Both the position numbers and the translations under genes were made by a program. Shown here piece after piece: positions 10,181 to 22,658 of a stretch of 64,000 nucleotides of DNA (the first letter of the stretch is position 1; every line of letters starts with the position of its first letter). The notes beneath the pieces were generated by a model, which did not search any database, was not told the origin of the DNA, and worked only from the letters and a program-made list of their open reading frames with translations. The DNA is taken from the NCBI GenBank assembly GCA_025175895.1, contig CM045991.1:79409174-79473173 (forward strand), given 5' to 3'. This DNA comes from Wurfbainia villosa (Eukaryota > Streptophyta > Magnoliopsida > Zingiberales > Zingiberaceae).

Positions 10181-11950
10181 AAAATTGTAATGACAATCAG
10201 ATATTGTAAGATGATTTGATTATGAAATGTCATAATATATTCAGTATATATGTTCTTTTTATATTCAAATAATGTTTCGGTGAGCATGTTAACATGTTGA
10301 GATTGGTCCTCTTATATGGACAATCATCTTTATTATAAGTATGAATAGCGGTAAGATCATTGCTTATGGCACAGCTTGTGTAGCTGTAAATGAAGACATA
10401 CCTGTAAACTAGGGTCGCCTTGATAGATATATTAAGATGAGATTATTTGTAGATTGATGATTGAAGTAAATATACCCACCATTTACTAAACATGTTTGAA
10501 GCTGGATGAGAATTCATGATTAGACATTGGGAATGTCTAGATCGAAATCTATACGATATTAATTTGAGAAAAACATATGCTCTTTTTAGTAAAGAGAATA
10601 ACATCGTAGCATGTGATTCATATCACATGTGCTATTGCGATAATAAGGGTAGTAAAAGAATGGATCCCTACTTTTCTACTATGTGAGCCCTAAAGATATA
10701 AGTTAATCTCAATATTTGACGAGTGACTATTTAGCTATCTATCTGAAGTTTTAATCAGGGTCTGCTACTTTATCATGTAAACCTATTGACTATGGATGAT
10801 TCGACCTATGAAACATGATTAGGAAAGTGACTAATTAAAATGAATATATTCTAGCTAAGAAGGAAGATTAAATAAATTTGCATCTTTGAAGTTTATTCAC
10901 TGGTCGATCCATTTTTGTTGAGTACAAAAATAAAATTGTGAATATTGGAGATATGGAACATGCTCTTGATATAATAGTCATTATGAGGGATTAGAGCTAT
11001 TCATATTGATATAAATAATTTAATCTAAGTAAATAACAAGGCATTGATGTGTCATAGAGAGCGACTTTGTATCATATAGAGAGCGACTAAGTAAAGTGCA
11101 ATAACTTTCTTAATATTGATTGCTCTGAGAGCGGCTTAGTAAAGTATAATAACTTTCTTAGTATTGATCGCTCAGTACGTTTGTTGTCGCACAAATCATT
11201 TTTCCGAAGTATGAATTGAATATTATGTTATTCATTGTGATTATCTAGTCTTTGTCACTATTTATTCTTATTAGTCTTTGTGACTATTGGTATTTGTGAT
11301 CATTTGCCTTTATGACTTAACTTGGACGAGTGAGAGATGTTATCAGATAAACCTCACATCTGCTTATTGCACTCCACGCCTTGTGTAGACGGGCAATGAT
11401 ACAACTATGAAACATGGTTGCATATCCCCCCTTATATATATGCATCCAAGTTACGGAGAGAAAAGAGATAGAGATTCATGCTGTGGAAGCATTGTTGAAA
11501 GGTTTCTGAGACTGTATCTTTGTAGAGAAGAAGAGCATCTGATCTAGAGGAATTTGGCTTGTGGAAAAATGAAGGATTTTTCGATTGTGTAATTGTCCTT
11601 CCAACAGCAAACACGAAAGTTTGAGGAAGAGATCACAGGTCCCAACATCGACGAACTCACTATAAGCATTTATAATTTTTGATTTTACAACATCTTCACG
11701 CAATTTAAAAATGCCTACATGTCAAACCGAAGACTTTGTGAATAACTTCTTAAGGTTTTACTAGCTGCTCTAATCTAATTGGATTTTTTTTTTTTTGTCT
11801 CAAACACCAAATGTGGAAAATACCAGTCAATGTTTAAGTTTATACAACAGAATTTTACTGTTTTGAAGTAAAGATGAGAAATTAGACATTTTAGCATATG
11901 ACATCTGTACAATCGCCAGCTATTATGGTCAACCAAAACGTGTAGGATCA
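10181..11950. other. Non-coding: 3' side of old copia remnant, then 3' flank of carboxypeptidase gene
   Basis: No gene is supported. 10181-11450 probably includes the degraded 3' leader and LTR of the copia remnant; a TATA-like CTTATATATATGC lies near 11430, and repeated GAGAGCGACT(T/A)AGTAAAG phrases lie at 11060-11170. LTR borders could not be fixed. 11750-11950 is the 3' flank or UTR of the minus-strand carboxypeptidase. Confidence 0.45.
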
Positions 11951-14900
11951 TTACATTGTTCCATGCAGACTTGAATCAGGAGAATCAACAAGTTGTCCAT
12001 GAGTCCACCTCCTCAACATCTCCAATGCAGCCTTTGGCTGGTCCATTGGAACCATATGCCCTGCATCATGAACCTGTGGCAAACATGATAAGTGAAGGCA
12101 TGAAGTGCAAAATATGAACAAAGTCCATCCAGTGAAAAAAGTTCGACAATGTGGGTAAAGATTAGTCAGCAAAAGCATGGAAAATACCTTGAGGAAACTC
12201 AGAGGTCCATGGGTTTTCAGAATGCCAGATTCAGCACCGTCCAACAAAAATGGCACCTCGGGTGAAGAGTCAAACTCTTGACGACCAGACCATTCCATGT
12301 TATGAACCCATCTTGAATTTCCTACTCAAATAAGTGTAAAGAAGTTAAAGGATGAAGAACATCAATCATTTAGCAGTAGTATTAACATTGGAACATATCA
12401 GGGATCCAAGATTTCTCTTGCTCTAGCATAAATACTTTGAATAATGCCTCTAACTCATCAAGGATTCTTTACCAGCAAAATTTGGTTTCTGGAGGTTTTA
12501 AAAATCTTTTCACCCCTTACATACACTGATGTTTAACCAACCGTTCATGGTTCTTTTTCTTTTTTGAATAAATAACAATTTATGTCTAAGCTGCAATTCG
12601 CTGTACTTGCACAAGGAAAGACAAACTTTTGTTAGAATGCACGACAATGTAGCAGAGCCTTACCAAGCCAATTGCAGATTAAATCATATTCACCGGCGTA
12701 CACAAGCAGCCTAATGCCATCCTCCAGAAGGGCAGGAATACCTACTTCCAAGTTCCTCATCCAGTCTGTCATCATGGCTTGATACACAGTAGTACTACAT
12801 GAGACAAATTCTCTGTCTCCAACTCCAAGGGCATCTCTAACGTACTTCTCGTTGAGAAACTTCTCCATGTCAGCGAAATCGTAACATAGACTTCCTTCAC
12901 ATTGCTTCCTAATGTCGTAATACTACATCAAGTTTGTGCAGTGAAGTTAGCAAACTTGCTTTCAGCATTAAATTTTAGTCAATTCATTGCAATTTACTCA
13001 CATTGACTTGTCCGATAAGCTTCATGATTGAGTTGAATATAGAATTGCAAACTACATATGAAGCTAAGCAGGAAGTTGTCCCAGATGTACCTGATAGATT
13101 AGATCAGCATCAATACCTTCACATCTGGAAAGCATATAAACATGGAAACTTGAGGATTTGTAGTTCTAACTGCTGGGTTATAGATATAAGTGACAGTACA
13201 TAATGAAAATACCTCTCGAGTTAGGCTAATAGTAACATCAATTTACAAATGGTATGCACTTCGAAAATAACTTGTGATTTGATACGATGGGGACAAATGA
13301 GATGCAGCGTAAGTTGAGCCCAGAAATAAATGAAAAAAAAAACTAATATTGTGAATGTTCAATCCCAAAGTGAAATATCCATCCTAGAGGTAACTGAATA
13401 AATATTTCAAAATATTAAAACGCAGGATAGAAATGGTTACCACAAAGTTTAATTGCTAGTTGGCATGCAGGATAGATCTTGTTGATCTGATCATAGTCCG
13501 ATTTATGTATTAAACCATTATCTAATGCATAATCCGTGTATGCTTTATATTGTATTTCAGGGTCAGTAAGCCCATTGCCAATAGCAAATCCCTGCAATAT
13601 TGCTCGTTCAGTCAGAAGATTGTGAAAGAAGATAGGTGTGCAATGAACAAGACCTAAACTATTTTTCCTGAAAGAGAAGACCAAACTTAAAAAGCAAACC
13701 ACCTTCAAATTAATACGAATGCCTTCACTGGCTTTGTTTCCACGGTGAATTCGGTTTGCAAGAGCAGGGATATAGTGTCCAGCATATGATTCTCCAGTTA
13801 TATAGAAGTCATTATTCACATATTCAGGGTGCTCCTTAAAGAAAACCTGAGATCATAAAGTGACATAACTAATATTAACTTCCAGAAGAAAACCTGAGAT
13901 CAAGTGACATAATTAATATTAACTTCTAGACGTGATTGAGATCATACAAATGACAGATTATGATATTGAAGTTGGAATAAGTGATAAAAGGTAATAAAAT
14001 CATGTGTCTTGTGGTTGTAATTGATAATTTCTTTCATTGTTCAATCACTTCCATCGACTCAATAGGATAGATCACTTATTTTAATAAATAATAATATTAA
14101 TTGAAAGAAAATCAAACTGCATAGAAAGTCAATAACTACTAGGTTGATGAGTCTAGATAAAGGATCACAAATTTCTGGTTCCAAGTCATATTATTGTCCT
14201 TCTATTTGACAAGGAAAATCTGGAATGTCAACCATATATAATACTTGAATGCTATGTTTTCTCTATTCTCCCAAAATGTATCTTCAAAATAAAAGGATCT
14301 CCCAAAATGTATCTTCAAAATAAAAGGATTAAAGAATTCTCCTTAATTCCTCAACTTCCAAGTTTTTGGATGAGAAAAAGGATTGAGAATCATCTGCCAC
14401 AAAACAGCTTAGCTCTTGTATTTGTCTATGATGAAAATGCATGAAATTTTTACAAATGTTTTCAAGTACAAATTGAGTACCTGAAGAAAATCATATAGGT
14501 CATTGCTGACCCCAGCCTCATCGTGTCGAATGTCACGTTTGTCTGTGGTATAGCTGAAACCAGTTCCAGTTGGTTGGTCGACATATAAAAGGTTGGATAC
14601 CTGTAAAATTGATCATCAAAACAAATAAAATAGCAAACAGAAAGAAACCATCCATCTTTGTAATGTTATAAGGTGTTCAACTGGAGATATAAAATGAGCT
14701 TTGGGATACTGCAGCTTATATTTTTTTTTGTTGCAACTTTACTTTTAGGCATAGTGTTTGGGATTAAAGGTGCTGGCTAGAGAAATTTTGGTAAGACAAA
14801 CCGATTGAATACGATTGCTCCTAAAGCATAATAGAAAATAACGTATGGGATTTTTGTGACAATCCACAAGGAAAACACACAAATGCTTCACCAAGTAATT

Positions 14901-15669
14901 GAAAGGTGAAAAGGAAACTATACCTTATCCCATCCAAAGTCATTCCATACAAGTGACATGTTTTTGGCTACACTAAATGGACCATTTTCGTAGAAAATAG
15001 CCAATTCACTGCTGCAACCAGGCCCTCCAGTCAACCAGATAACAACCGGATCCTCCTTGTTATGCCTCGATTCAAAGAATAAGTAGAACATCCTACAGCA
15101 AATCGATCAAAAGAATCATTAGGGCATTACCGTATCGGAGATCAGAAAGAACCGGAACACAGTGAAGAGCAATGTCCCAAATCTTAGAAACTCGTTAAAA
15201 AAAAAATCACACCTTTACTAATGCAATACACAACGCTTTAACCTAACCCAACTTTGCATCAAAAATCAATCTGGAGGCGAAACGAATAGCAAAAAGCCTG
15301 AGGGCAAAGGGGGAAGAAAACAAAACCTCACCTTGCGGCGTAGGAATGCGGGAGAGCGTAGTAGCCAGCGTGGTGGCCGAGCTCATCAGCGGACGGATCC
15401 TCAGAAGACAATCCCGGCAGGCTGAACCGCTTCTCCACGAGTCTCCCGGCGGCGACCTCGTGGGCGCCAGGATGACGACCTCCGAGGGCGGAGCTCTCTT
15501 TCGGGAGGAGGTTGAACGCGCGGATAAGCCTCTCCGCCTGCGGCCCCGGGAAGGTCGCTAGCGAGGGCAAATCAAGCTCTTGAGGCATCGCCAAAGCCGC
15601 ATCGGCGAGGGCGAAGGAAGGGAAACCCGATGCGGCGAAGAGGACCAAGATGAGGAAGAAAGGAGCCAT
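11951..15669 (-). CDS. Serine carboxypeptidase (peptidase S10, CBP3/SCPL48 type), 9 exons
   Basis: Predicted 508-residue precursor that removes C-terminal amino acids from peptides, probably in the vacuole or secretory path. Exons on the minus strand: 15669-15332, 15092-14924, 14600-14481, 13846-13703, 13591-13441, 13090-13002, 12922-12664, 12321-12188, 12073-11951 (stop TAA 11951-11953). All introns are GT-AG and all phases agree. Residues 1 to about 27 form a hydrophobic signal peptide and a propeptide follows. The oxyanion motif GGPGCSS is at 135-141. The catalytic triad is Ser229 (GESYAGHY), Asp417 (AGEYDLICNWLG) and His474 (AGHMVPMDQP). A glycosylation sequon NMS lies at 157. The length matches barley/rice carboxypeptidase III relatives. 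The frame is open upstream of 15669, but this ATG gives the signal peptide. It is the only intact-looking host gene here. Confidence 0.96.
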
Positions 15670-15700
15670 CTTTGCTGAAGAGGAAGGCAACGCGAAAGGG

Positions 15701-15710
15701 GGATTTATAG
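15701..15710 (-). promoter_or_regulatory. Possible TATA box of the carboxypeptidase gene
   Basis: CTATAAATCC on the minus strand, 31-41 bp upstream of the start codon. If used, the 5' UTR would be only a few bases long, so it may be a chance match or direct a very short leader. Confidence 0.35.
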
Positions 15711-16338
15711 GGAGAGAAGGATCTGAGCTGTGGAGGCGTATGTTGGAGAAGTCATTGCTTGCAGGAAAACTCTGGCCTTCGCTTTGCCTTTTCTTGCTCT
15801 TCTTTCCGCAATTTATCGGTCGTCCCGCGAGAAGCGGACCCAAGTTTAAAATTAACTTTTTTTTGTTTAAATCATAACTGAAATGTGCAACTATTACAAT
15901 ATATTCCGTAGTATTTTATAGCAATTACGGAGTATAATTGCGTTCAATTTTTTTACATTTTAATCGGCGAAAGTAAAAAATATTTAATTCAACTATAAAA
16001 AATAATATTTTGGACAATTCTAATAAAAAGAGTAATATTTTGATTTTTGCACTTTTATTTTTAAGAGCAGTTGAGTGTGTTTTTAAAATTTTCCATTTAA
16101 TTATTTATCACTCCCTTGCAAGCTAAAGCAACCTCAAATCTCCTTGGGAAATTAGGTTAAATTAAGGCAGAGAAAAGCCGCCCATTGTAAATTAAGGGAA
16201 ATTAAGGGTTGAAATCCACATAATATTATTTTTTTAGAAAAGTTTAATATTAATAATTTTACATCCAATAGTTGATTTTTACTATTAATTTTGAATTTTA
16301 TTTTAATTTGTTTATTTATTTACCTTGCCAGACTTTTA
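15711..16338. other. Upstream region of carboxypeptidase gene, no gene seen
   Basis: AT-rich sequence with poly-T runs. It probably contains promoter elements of the minus-strand gene, but no specific site can be named. TTA at 16336-16338 is the left target duplication of the MITE. Confidence 0.5.
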
Positions 16339-17109
16339 GGCTGCGTTTGGTAGGGCGTAATGTAATCCAAGTTGTAATGTAATCTAAGTTGTAATAGAAT
16401 GCAATGTAATCTTGATTACATTACTATGTTTGGATACAAATTGTATGTAATCTTGGATTACAAAGGTCATTACATTCTTTTGTTTGGTGTCCATTACAAA
16501 GACGATAAGAATGGATCGATGACGTAGTCAACGACGACGATGACGGCGGCCAACTAGCGATCGACCGATGCACGAATCGACGACGACCGGCCGCCGGTCA
16601 CCATCGATCGCCGACGGCCGGCCACGCCGATCGATCCTGACCGCCGCCGTCGATCGCCGCCGCGCCTCGACGATAGCCGCCGGCCATGCTGACGCTGACG
16701 GCCGGCCATCGCCGGCCGTTTACTGACACCACGGCCATCGTTTACGGCCGGTTGCCGATCGATCGCCGCTGCCGGCCGATCACGCCGTGCCGCCGATCGT
16801 GGTCGCCGTCACGGCCGCCGACCGATCGACCGACCAATTAACCGCAATGATCGCTAAACACATAAATCCCATTTCAGATGCAATAAATCACATTTGCATG
16901 CATGCAAATGTAATTTATCTGCATGGAAGCTTCAGAATGTAATCTGATTACATAGGTTTTGGTCAGTAATCCATTACAAAACTTTAATACCTTTTGTAAT
17001 CCAGATTACATTACATTACAGTTCTAAGACAATAACAAACAAAGGAATCTGTCTTGTAATGTAATCTGGATTACATTACAAGGCAGATTACGACATACCA
17101 AACGTAGCC
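16339..17109. mobile_element. Tourist-like MITE (PIF/Harbinger type), 771 bp
   Basis: Ends are GGCTGCGTTTGGT and, inverted, GGCTACGTTTGGT, flanked by the TTA duplication (16336-16338, 17110-17112) characteristic of PIF/Harbinger. The subterminal parts are rich in TGTAATNNAGATTACATTAC-like inverted repeats. No transposase is present. The centre (about 16505-16860) is very GC-rich in an otherwise AT-rich element. Confidence 0.88.
16505..16860. repeat. GC-rich core of the MITE
   Basis: Low-complexity run of GCCGGCC, CGATCG and GACCGA words with no convincing reading frame. Its composition contrasts sharply with both flanks, suggesting an insertion or expansion inside the MITE. Confidence 0.6.
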
Positions 17110-17112
17110 TTA

Positions 17113-17704
17113 ATGTTATCTTATCTTAAATTTTCTTAAACTTTCCTCAATAACCGTAATTACATTCTAATTACAAGTTGGTTTGCAAATAAATTATAGT
17201 TGAATTTAATGAATTTTTTAAAATGTATTTTCTATTCTAAAATAATTAAATTGGATCTCTTATATCTTGTTTGTCATATAATTTAACAAAGTTAATTTAT
17301 TAATCAGCTTAATAGTTTTTTTTAAAATGTAACAATAAGAGGTTATGCAAGCTGATTTAAATGATTCCATACGTATAAATGCGATAAATAAAATATATGA
17401 AAACTTTAGTGTGAATAAATAATTTTCCAACAATCAGATAAAACTATATTTCATTCCATTTCAAATGAAAAATCATGTATATATGTAAAATTAAGATGTG
17501 AAATACTTCAAATTCACTTGGCTAATTTGTACTAATAAATTATATTATAAGTTGATTTCTAAATTATATAATGAGTTATTTTTAATATGATTCAAAAAGT
17601 AATTTATATTGTTAAAAATTCATAAATAAATAAGAATGAAAGTGATTGATGACTTTCAATTGGGATGGACTTAAGTATCTAAACTTTGTTCAAAATTTCT
17701 ATTG
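17113..17704. other. AT-rich intergenic sequence, no gene seen
   Basis: Between the MITE and the left end of the MULE. No reading frame, repeat or RNA gene could be supported. Confidence 0.6.
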
Positions 17705-17912
17705 TAAGTTATTTCGACAATTTCCCAAACAACGTACGTGGAGTTTAAAATTTTCCAAACAATGCACCATACTTTTATATTTACCAAATCACGCACCTAA
17801 TTTCCCTTTTACCCTTCCCGCCAAACAGATTTGCAATTTTATGCTGAGAGAGAATTTGCAGGCATCCGAGCCACAACTCGAAATCTCGAGCCATCCAAAC
17901 GTCACTTCCACC
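17705..17912 (+). repeat. Left terminal inverted repeat of the MULE
   Basis: Matches the reverse complement of 62350-62545. Shared runs include GGCATCCGAGCCACAACTCG (17861-17880) and ATATTTACCAAATCACG (17779-17795). An internal phrase CCAAACAAYG occurs twice at ~44-bp spacing in both copies. Confidence 0.85.
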
Positions 17913-18344
17913 CGCGTGAGAGCCCCTTGATTTCCATACTGTTGATGAGCACCACATGCAGGTTTATTCCGCAAACCAACTTAGCGAAACATTTTTGATG
18001 AAATGCTAGTAGAAACTATGAAAGTTTAGATATTGTCAACGACGACATCACTTCTCCAAAGAATATCTGAGTAGGATTTCCAGAAGTTGACGCAGCTCAT
18101 TCACCGCTTGCTTCACATAGTATTATCATGTATGTATGTATTTTTATACTTGAGACTGCTATGAGATTAATAAATGCATTGTAGGAGATTGTATAACCAA
18201 GTTTGTTACGGACCCATAATTGTGATGTAGGAGGTTCATAACTAAGTTTTGTCACCACTTAAATAAATTCTACCTAACTTAAAAGGTGATGCTTTGAAAT
18301 AAATCTCAGGACTACTGAAGTTTCCTGATTGATATTCCCAACAC
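17913..18344. other. MULE left subterminal region, no gene seen
   Basis: AT-rich; presumably promoter or leader of the transposase side. Nothing specific is recognised. Confidence 0.5.
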
Positions 18345-19695
18345 TAGGAGATTGAATTTGTCCGAGATAGTAGGTGGTGCTGGGAATGAAATTTCCAGCA
18401 CCACTGTGTCCCTTAAATTTAAAATCTCAGGATCAGGGGAGATTGAAGTGGCCTGGATAAAAAGTGATGGACCTCAAATTCCCAGCACCATTGAGGTTCA
18501 AGCAATTCGAGATAAAAAGATGGTGTTGGGAATTTAAATTCCCTCATCACCGTGGTCCTGAGATTAAAACTCCTAGCACCATTGAGGTTCAAGTAGTTCG
18601 GGATAAAAGGTGGTGCTGAGAATTAAAATCCCAGCAACACTGTGGTCCTGCGATTAAAACTCCCAGTACCATGGAATTGAACTGGTCGAGATAAATGGTG
18701 GTGCTGGGAATTTATATCCCAACACCACCGTGGTCCTGGGATTCAAACTCCCAGCAACACCATGGTGCTAGGAATATAGATTTAAGTTGCCGAGATGAAA
18801 GGTGGTGCCGGGAATTGAAACCCCAGCAACACTGTGGTCCTGCGATTAAGACTCTCAGCACCATGGAATTTGAACTGGTCGAGATAAATGGTGGTGTTGG
18901 GAATTTATATCCCAGCACCACCGTGGTCCTAGGATTCAAATTCCTAGCAACATCATAGTGCTGGGAATGTAATTTCCAGCACCATAGAGATTTAAGTTGC
19001 CGAGATGAAAGGTGGTGCTGGGAATTGAAACCCCATCAACACTGTGATCCTGCTATTAAGACTCCCAGCACCATGGAAATTGAACTGATCGAGATAAATG
19101 GTGGTGCTGGGAATTTATATCCCAGTACCATCGTAGTCTTGGGATTCAAACTCCCAGCAACACCATGGTGCTGGGAATGTAATTCCCAGCACCAGGGAGA
19201 TTTAAGTTGTCGAGATGAAAGGTGGTGTCGGGAATTGAAACCCCAACAACACTGTGGTCCTGCGATTAAGACTCCTAGCACTATGAAATTTGAACTGGTT
19301 GAGATAAATGATGGTGCTAGGAATTTATATCCCAGCACCACCATGGTCCTGGGATTCAAACTCCCAGCAACACCATAGTGTTGGGAATGTAATTCCCAAC
19401 ACCAGGGAGATTTAAGTTGCCGAGATGAAAGGTGGTGTTGGGAATTGAAACCCCAACAGCACTGTGGTCCTGCGATTAAGACTCCCAACACCATGGAATT
19501 TGAACTGGTCGAGATAAATGGTGGTGTTGGAAATTTATATCCCAACACCACCGTAGTCCTGGGATTTAAACTCCCAGCAACACCATGGTGTTGGGAATTT
19601 ATATTCCAGTACCACCGTGGTCCTGGGATTAAAACTCTCAGCACCATGGAGATGGAACCTGGCCGAGATAAATGGTAGTGCTGGAAATTTATATC
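18345..19695 (+). repeat. Left MULE tandem array, ~210-bp units of inverted repeats
   Basis: The phrase GAGATAAATGGTGGTG recurs at 18688, 18881, 19091, 19301, 19511 and 19664, giving a main period of 210 bp with shorter edge units. Each unit holds about three inverted repeats of the form TGCTGGGAAT(n)ATTCCCAGCA, plus GGTCCTGGGATTCAAACTCC phrases. Open frames on both strands simply read through the repeat and are not supported as genes. Confidence 0.9.
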
Positions 19696-20158
19696 GGAGA
19701 TAAATAAAGTCATCTAGGCAAGAGTGCAAGCGTGACCTAAACTATCATCCTCCACCTTTCCTTAGGCTCCCAAACCGTAGTTCTAAACATTCATGCTCCG
19801 TTCCAACATTCAGACGAGTGTGCCAATTGGCACGCACCCATAACTGTTGGCAAGAATGTTGGAACTAAGTAGCCCTCTGTGCATAAACCTTCTAAATGCC
19901 TTCCTCTTCCATTCCATGTCAATTGTTCCTAATTTCAACATCTCTAGGTCCATCAATGGCTTTCAGTCAAAACCCATTGATGGCCCTATCCAGCTCAAAA
20001 TTGAAGGTTAGTGAAGTGCATAATTGGGAAACCTAACCCTAAACTCTCATCCTCCACTTGTCCTTAGGCTTCTAGACCCTAGTTAAAAAAATTCAGCCTA
20101 CGTGCCAGTATTGTTACCACACTACACATAATTGTTTTGTTTTTAAAAACCTTTGCAG
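19696..20158 (+). other. Transposase leader with partial duplication and 3' splice site
   Basis: The phrase from 19739 (AAACTATCATCCTCCACCTT) recurs diverged at 20041, including a shared CCTTAGGCT. A pyrimidine-rich stretch ending TTTGCAG at 20152-20158 looks like an intron acceptor for the first visible MURA exon, so an upstream exon probably lies here. Confidence 0.5.
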
Positions 20159-22324
20159 GGATGACCCGCTTCCTGATGAAGTGTTCTCATTTTTGGAAAC
20201 AATTGAATCAAATTTGAATGATAGAGAGTTAGATGATCAAGACTCCATAAATTTATCCTCAAGTAATATTTCATCTTTATCTCAGTTTACTGATATGACG
20301 AATAGAATTCCCAGTGATCGACAACCTGATATAAATAGAGAAGCTTCTTCCACACTCGAAGAAGAGTTTGTCACTACTACTACAGTAGTTGATGAATATT
20401 TTGAAGAAACATGGAGTGAAGAGGAGTTAAGTGATATACAAGTGATAGAATAGTTAGAATATACAAATCCTTCGGAAGAATTCTTAGCTGATGATATCCA
20501 ACATGAAGAATGTGAGTTAAACCCAGATCAGTACAGTGACTTAGAGGAAGTGTTCCTAATTGTTGATGATCCTTATGTTTTAAATCCACGAATAACATAA
20601 TTGGCAGCTGTCAGTTCATCAGATCCAAATAAATTTTTCACTGGACAAGTTTTTTTGCTCCCGACAAGAGTTTAAAGATGCACTAGTAAGGCATGCGATG
20701 CTAAAAAACTTCAGATACAAGCCAATTGATACCAGACTTAATAGAATTAAAGTTATTTTCTTCAATCAACCATATTCATGGAGATTAGTTGCAAGTGGAG
20801 ACATGGAGTTCACTTTCACAAAATATGTAAAGCAGCATGAATGTGACACAGTTAGGGAAACAACATATCACCATGCCTGTACATCCACATTTGTAGTAAA
20901 CCAGATTGTAGGACGGTTAGCTACTTCTGATCATTACAAACCAAGTTCAATTCGAAGAGAAATTCAAGCTATGTTTGGTGTTCACATTTCATACAAGAAA
21001 GCATTCACAGCCAGACAGAAAGCATTAAAAAGAGTGGTTGGTGATTTTGATCAGGCATATATTGATCTTCCAATGTACTTGCGTGAGTTAAGAGTTAGAG
21101 ATCCTGATACCTATGTTGCAGTGATAAGAAATGATGAAAATCAATTTCAATAATGTTTTTGTGCATTTGGTGCTTGTGGAAGAGTATTCAGGTCTTATTT
21201 GCGAAAACTAATTGGAATTGATGCTACACATATCACTGGCAAGTATCCTGGTGTGTTGCTAATGGCAACTGCCGTTCGACGATAATGCAAAAATTTTGCC
21301 AGTTGCATTTGGAATTGCCGAAGTTGAATGTGGATATGCCTGAGAGTGATTTTTGGATCATGTAAAGACAATCATTGTTGTCCTTCCAGAGTCGTTGAGC
21401 ATTGTATCAGATAGACATCGGGGGATTATATCAGTAATTAACAAAGTCTATCCATCTGCCCATCATACTTTCTGTTGCTATCACTTGTCTTGTAACATGG
21501 TAACAGATATCCAGGATAGATCCTCATTAGGTTTATTTTGGGCAGCAGCAAGAGCCAATACTGTGGTTGAGTTTGATCGATTAATGCAGAACATGCATGA
21601 AAAACACAAGGATGCATATGTGTGGCTACAAAAGATCAATCTAAAAAGATGGGTAAATGCACACTTTCCTGGGAGGAGGTACACAATGTTAACCGCTAAT
21701 TGTTCTGAGAGTTTAAATACATTATTCAAGGAAACACGTGAACTCCCCATCACCAGTTTAATTGACAATACTAGAAGAAAGGTTGCTCAATAGTTCTTTA
21801 ATCGTAGGGAAGAATCTTCAAAAAGGTCAATTTTTCTAACACCTTATGACATTAAAGAGATTGATGAAAGGAGAGAAAGAACTCGATTATATTCAGTATT
21901 CCCATACTCGCAAACAGAAATAGAAGTACAGACAATAGCTTCTTCGTATATTATTGATTTGGAGAGGCGCAGTTGCATCTGCGGTGAGTTTCAAAAATTA
22001 GGAATTCCTTGCTCTCATGCTATTGCAGTCATCATATATCGGAACATGGATCCATACTGTTATTGTGAGCATTATTTTCTAAGGGAAACTTGGGAGGCCA
22101 CTTACATGGATCGTATTTACCCATGTCGAAGTAAGAAATTTTGGCCTAATGGTGACAAAAAGTTTAGAGTTCTACCTCCTCGTAGCCTTGTGCAGACGGA
22201 TCGAAGAAAAAAGACACGCATTGAGTCTAAACATACCGGGAAGGTGAAAAATAAATGCAGCAGATGCAAACAGCTTGGCTATAATAGGAGGTCCTGTAGA
22301 ATGTCACCGCCTACTAATTCCTAA
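20159..22324 (+). pseudogene. MURA-type MULE transposase, multiple breaks
   Basis: The exon follows the acceptor at 20158. Domains in order: acidic N-terminus; the MuDR DNA-binding region (about 20640-20800); the MULE DDE core, with Asp in GIDATHITGKYPG (codon 20 220-20 222 plus 1000, i.e. 21220-21222) and Asp in SDRHRG (21410-21412); a SWIM zinc finger CICGEFQKLGIPCSHA (about 21974-22021); and a C-terminal knuckle CSRCKQLGYNRRSC near 22255-22300 in which the usual His is Tyr. Breaks: stops at 20451-20453, 20598-20600, 21151-21153, 21341-21343, 21347-21349 and 21791-21793, plus frameshifts near 20650, 21275 and 21350. The enzyme would cut at the TIRs; this copy cannot make it. Host FAR1-like genes share the fold, but the TIR context favours a transposase. 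Confidence 0.92.
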
Positions 22325-22658
22325 TTGTCAATAGTGGTTGTGTAAATATTTGTAAAGGAAACAATGTTTATATTAGATGACTTATTTATCAAATACTTAC
22401 TGTGCAATTAATTTGTGTGTGGTTGTATTAAATTTATGTGTGGTAGTTGTATCAAATTTTGTTCTCGCATCAATGCTGACAACACAATGTTTGCTGATTT
22501 CCCACACATCGACACAAAAGTATGCGAGAAGGGTGTTTTGGGAATATCACAAACCAACCCTTTGGCTTCCTCATTAACTCGTTTTTGTTAGGCTACATAA
22601 GATGAAAAATTATCGAGGAGCTTCTTAACCCCTTCCTTTACAATAGATCATATCCTTC
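22325..22658. other. Spacer after MURA, no gene seen
   Basis: AT-rich; contains the transposase 3' flank. A TTTTTGTTAG before 22590 could be a splice acceptor for the small frame that follows, but this is weak. Confidence 0.4.

Noticed and set aside
15670..15843. Longer start of the carboxypeptidase at the upstream ATG (15843)
   Set aside because: It would put 58 mostly basic or polar residues before the clear signal peptide and lies upstream of the TATA-like motif.
18345..19695. CRISPR-like array of repeats and spacers
   Set aside because: Plant nuclear DNA; the spacers are themselves repeated and diverged, units are ~210 bp, and there are no cas genes.
19036..19713. 225-codon minus-strand frame and several overlapping frames in the left array
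   Set aside because: They read through a 210-bp tandem repeat (length divisible by 3), so they stay open by periodicity. No domain is recognised and both strands show the same effect.
20159..22324. Host FAR1/FHY3-type transcription factor
   Set aside because: Same fold family and SWIM finger, but the many stops, MULE ends and neighbouring Ulp1 genes point to a MURA transposase pseudogene.
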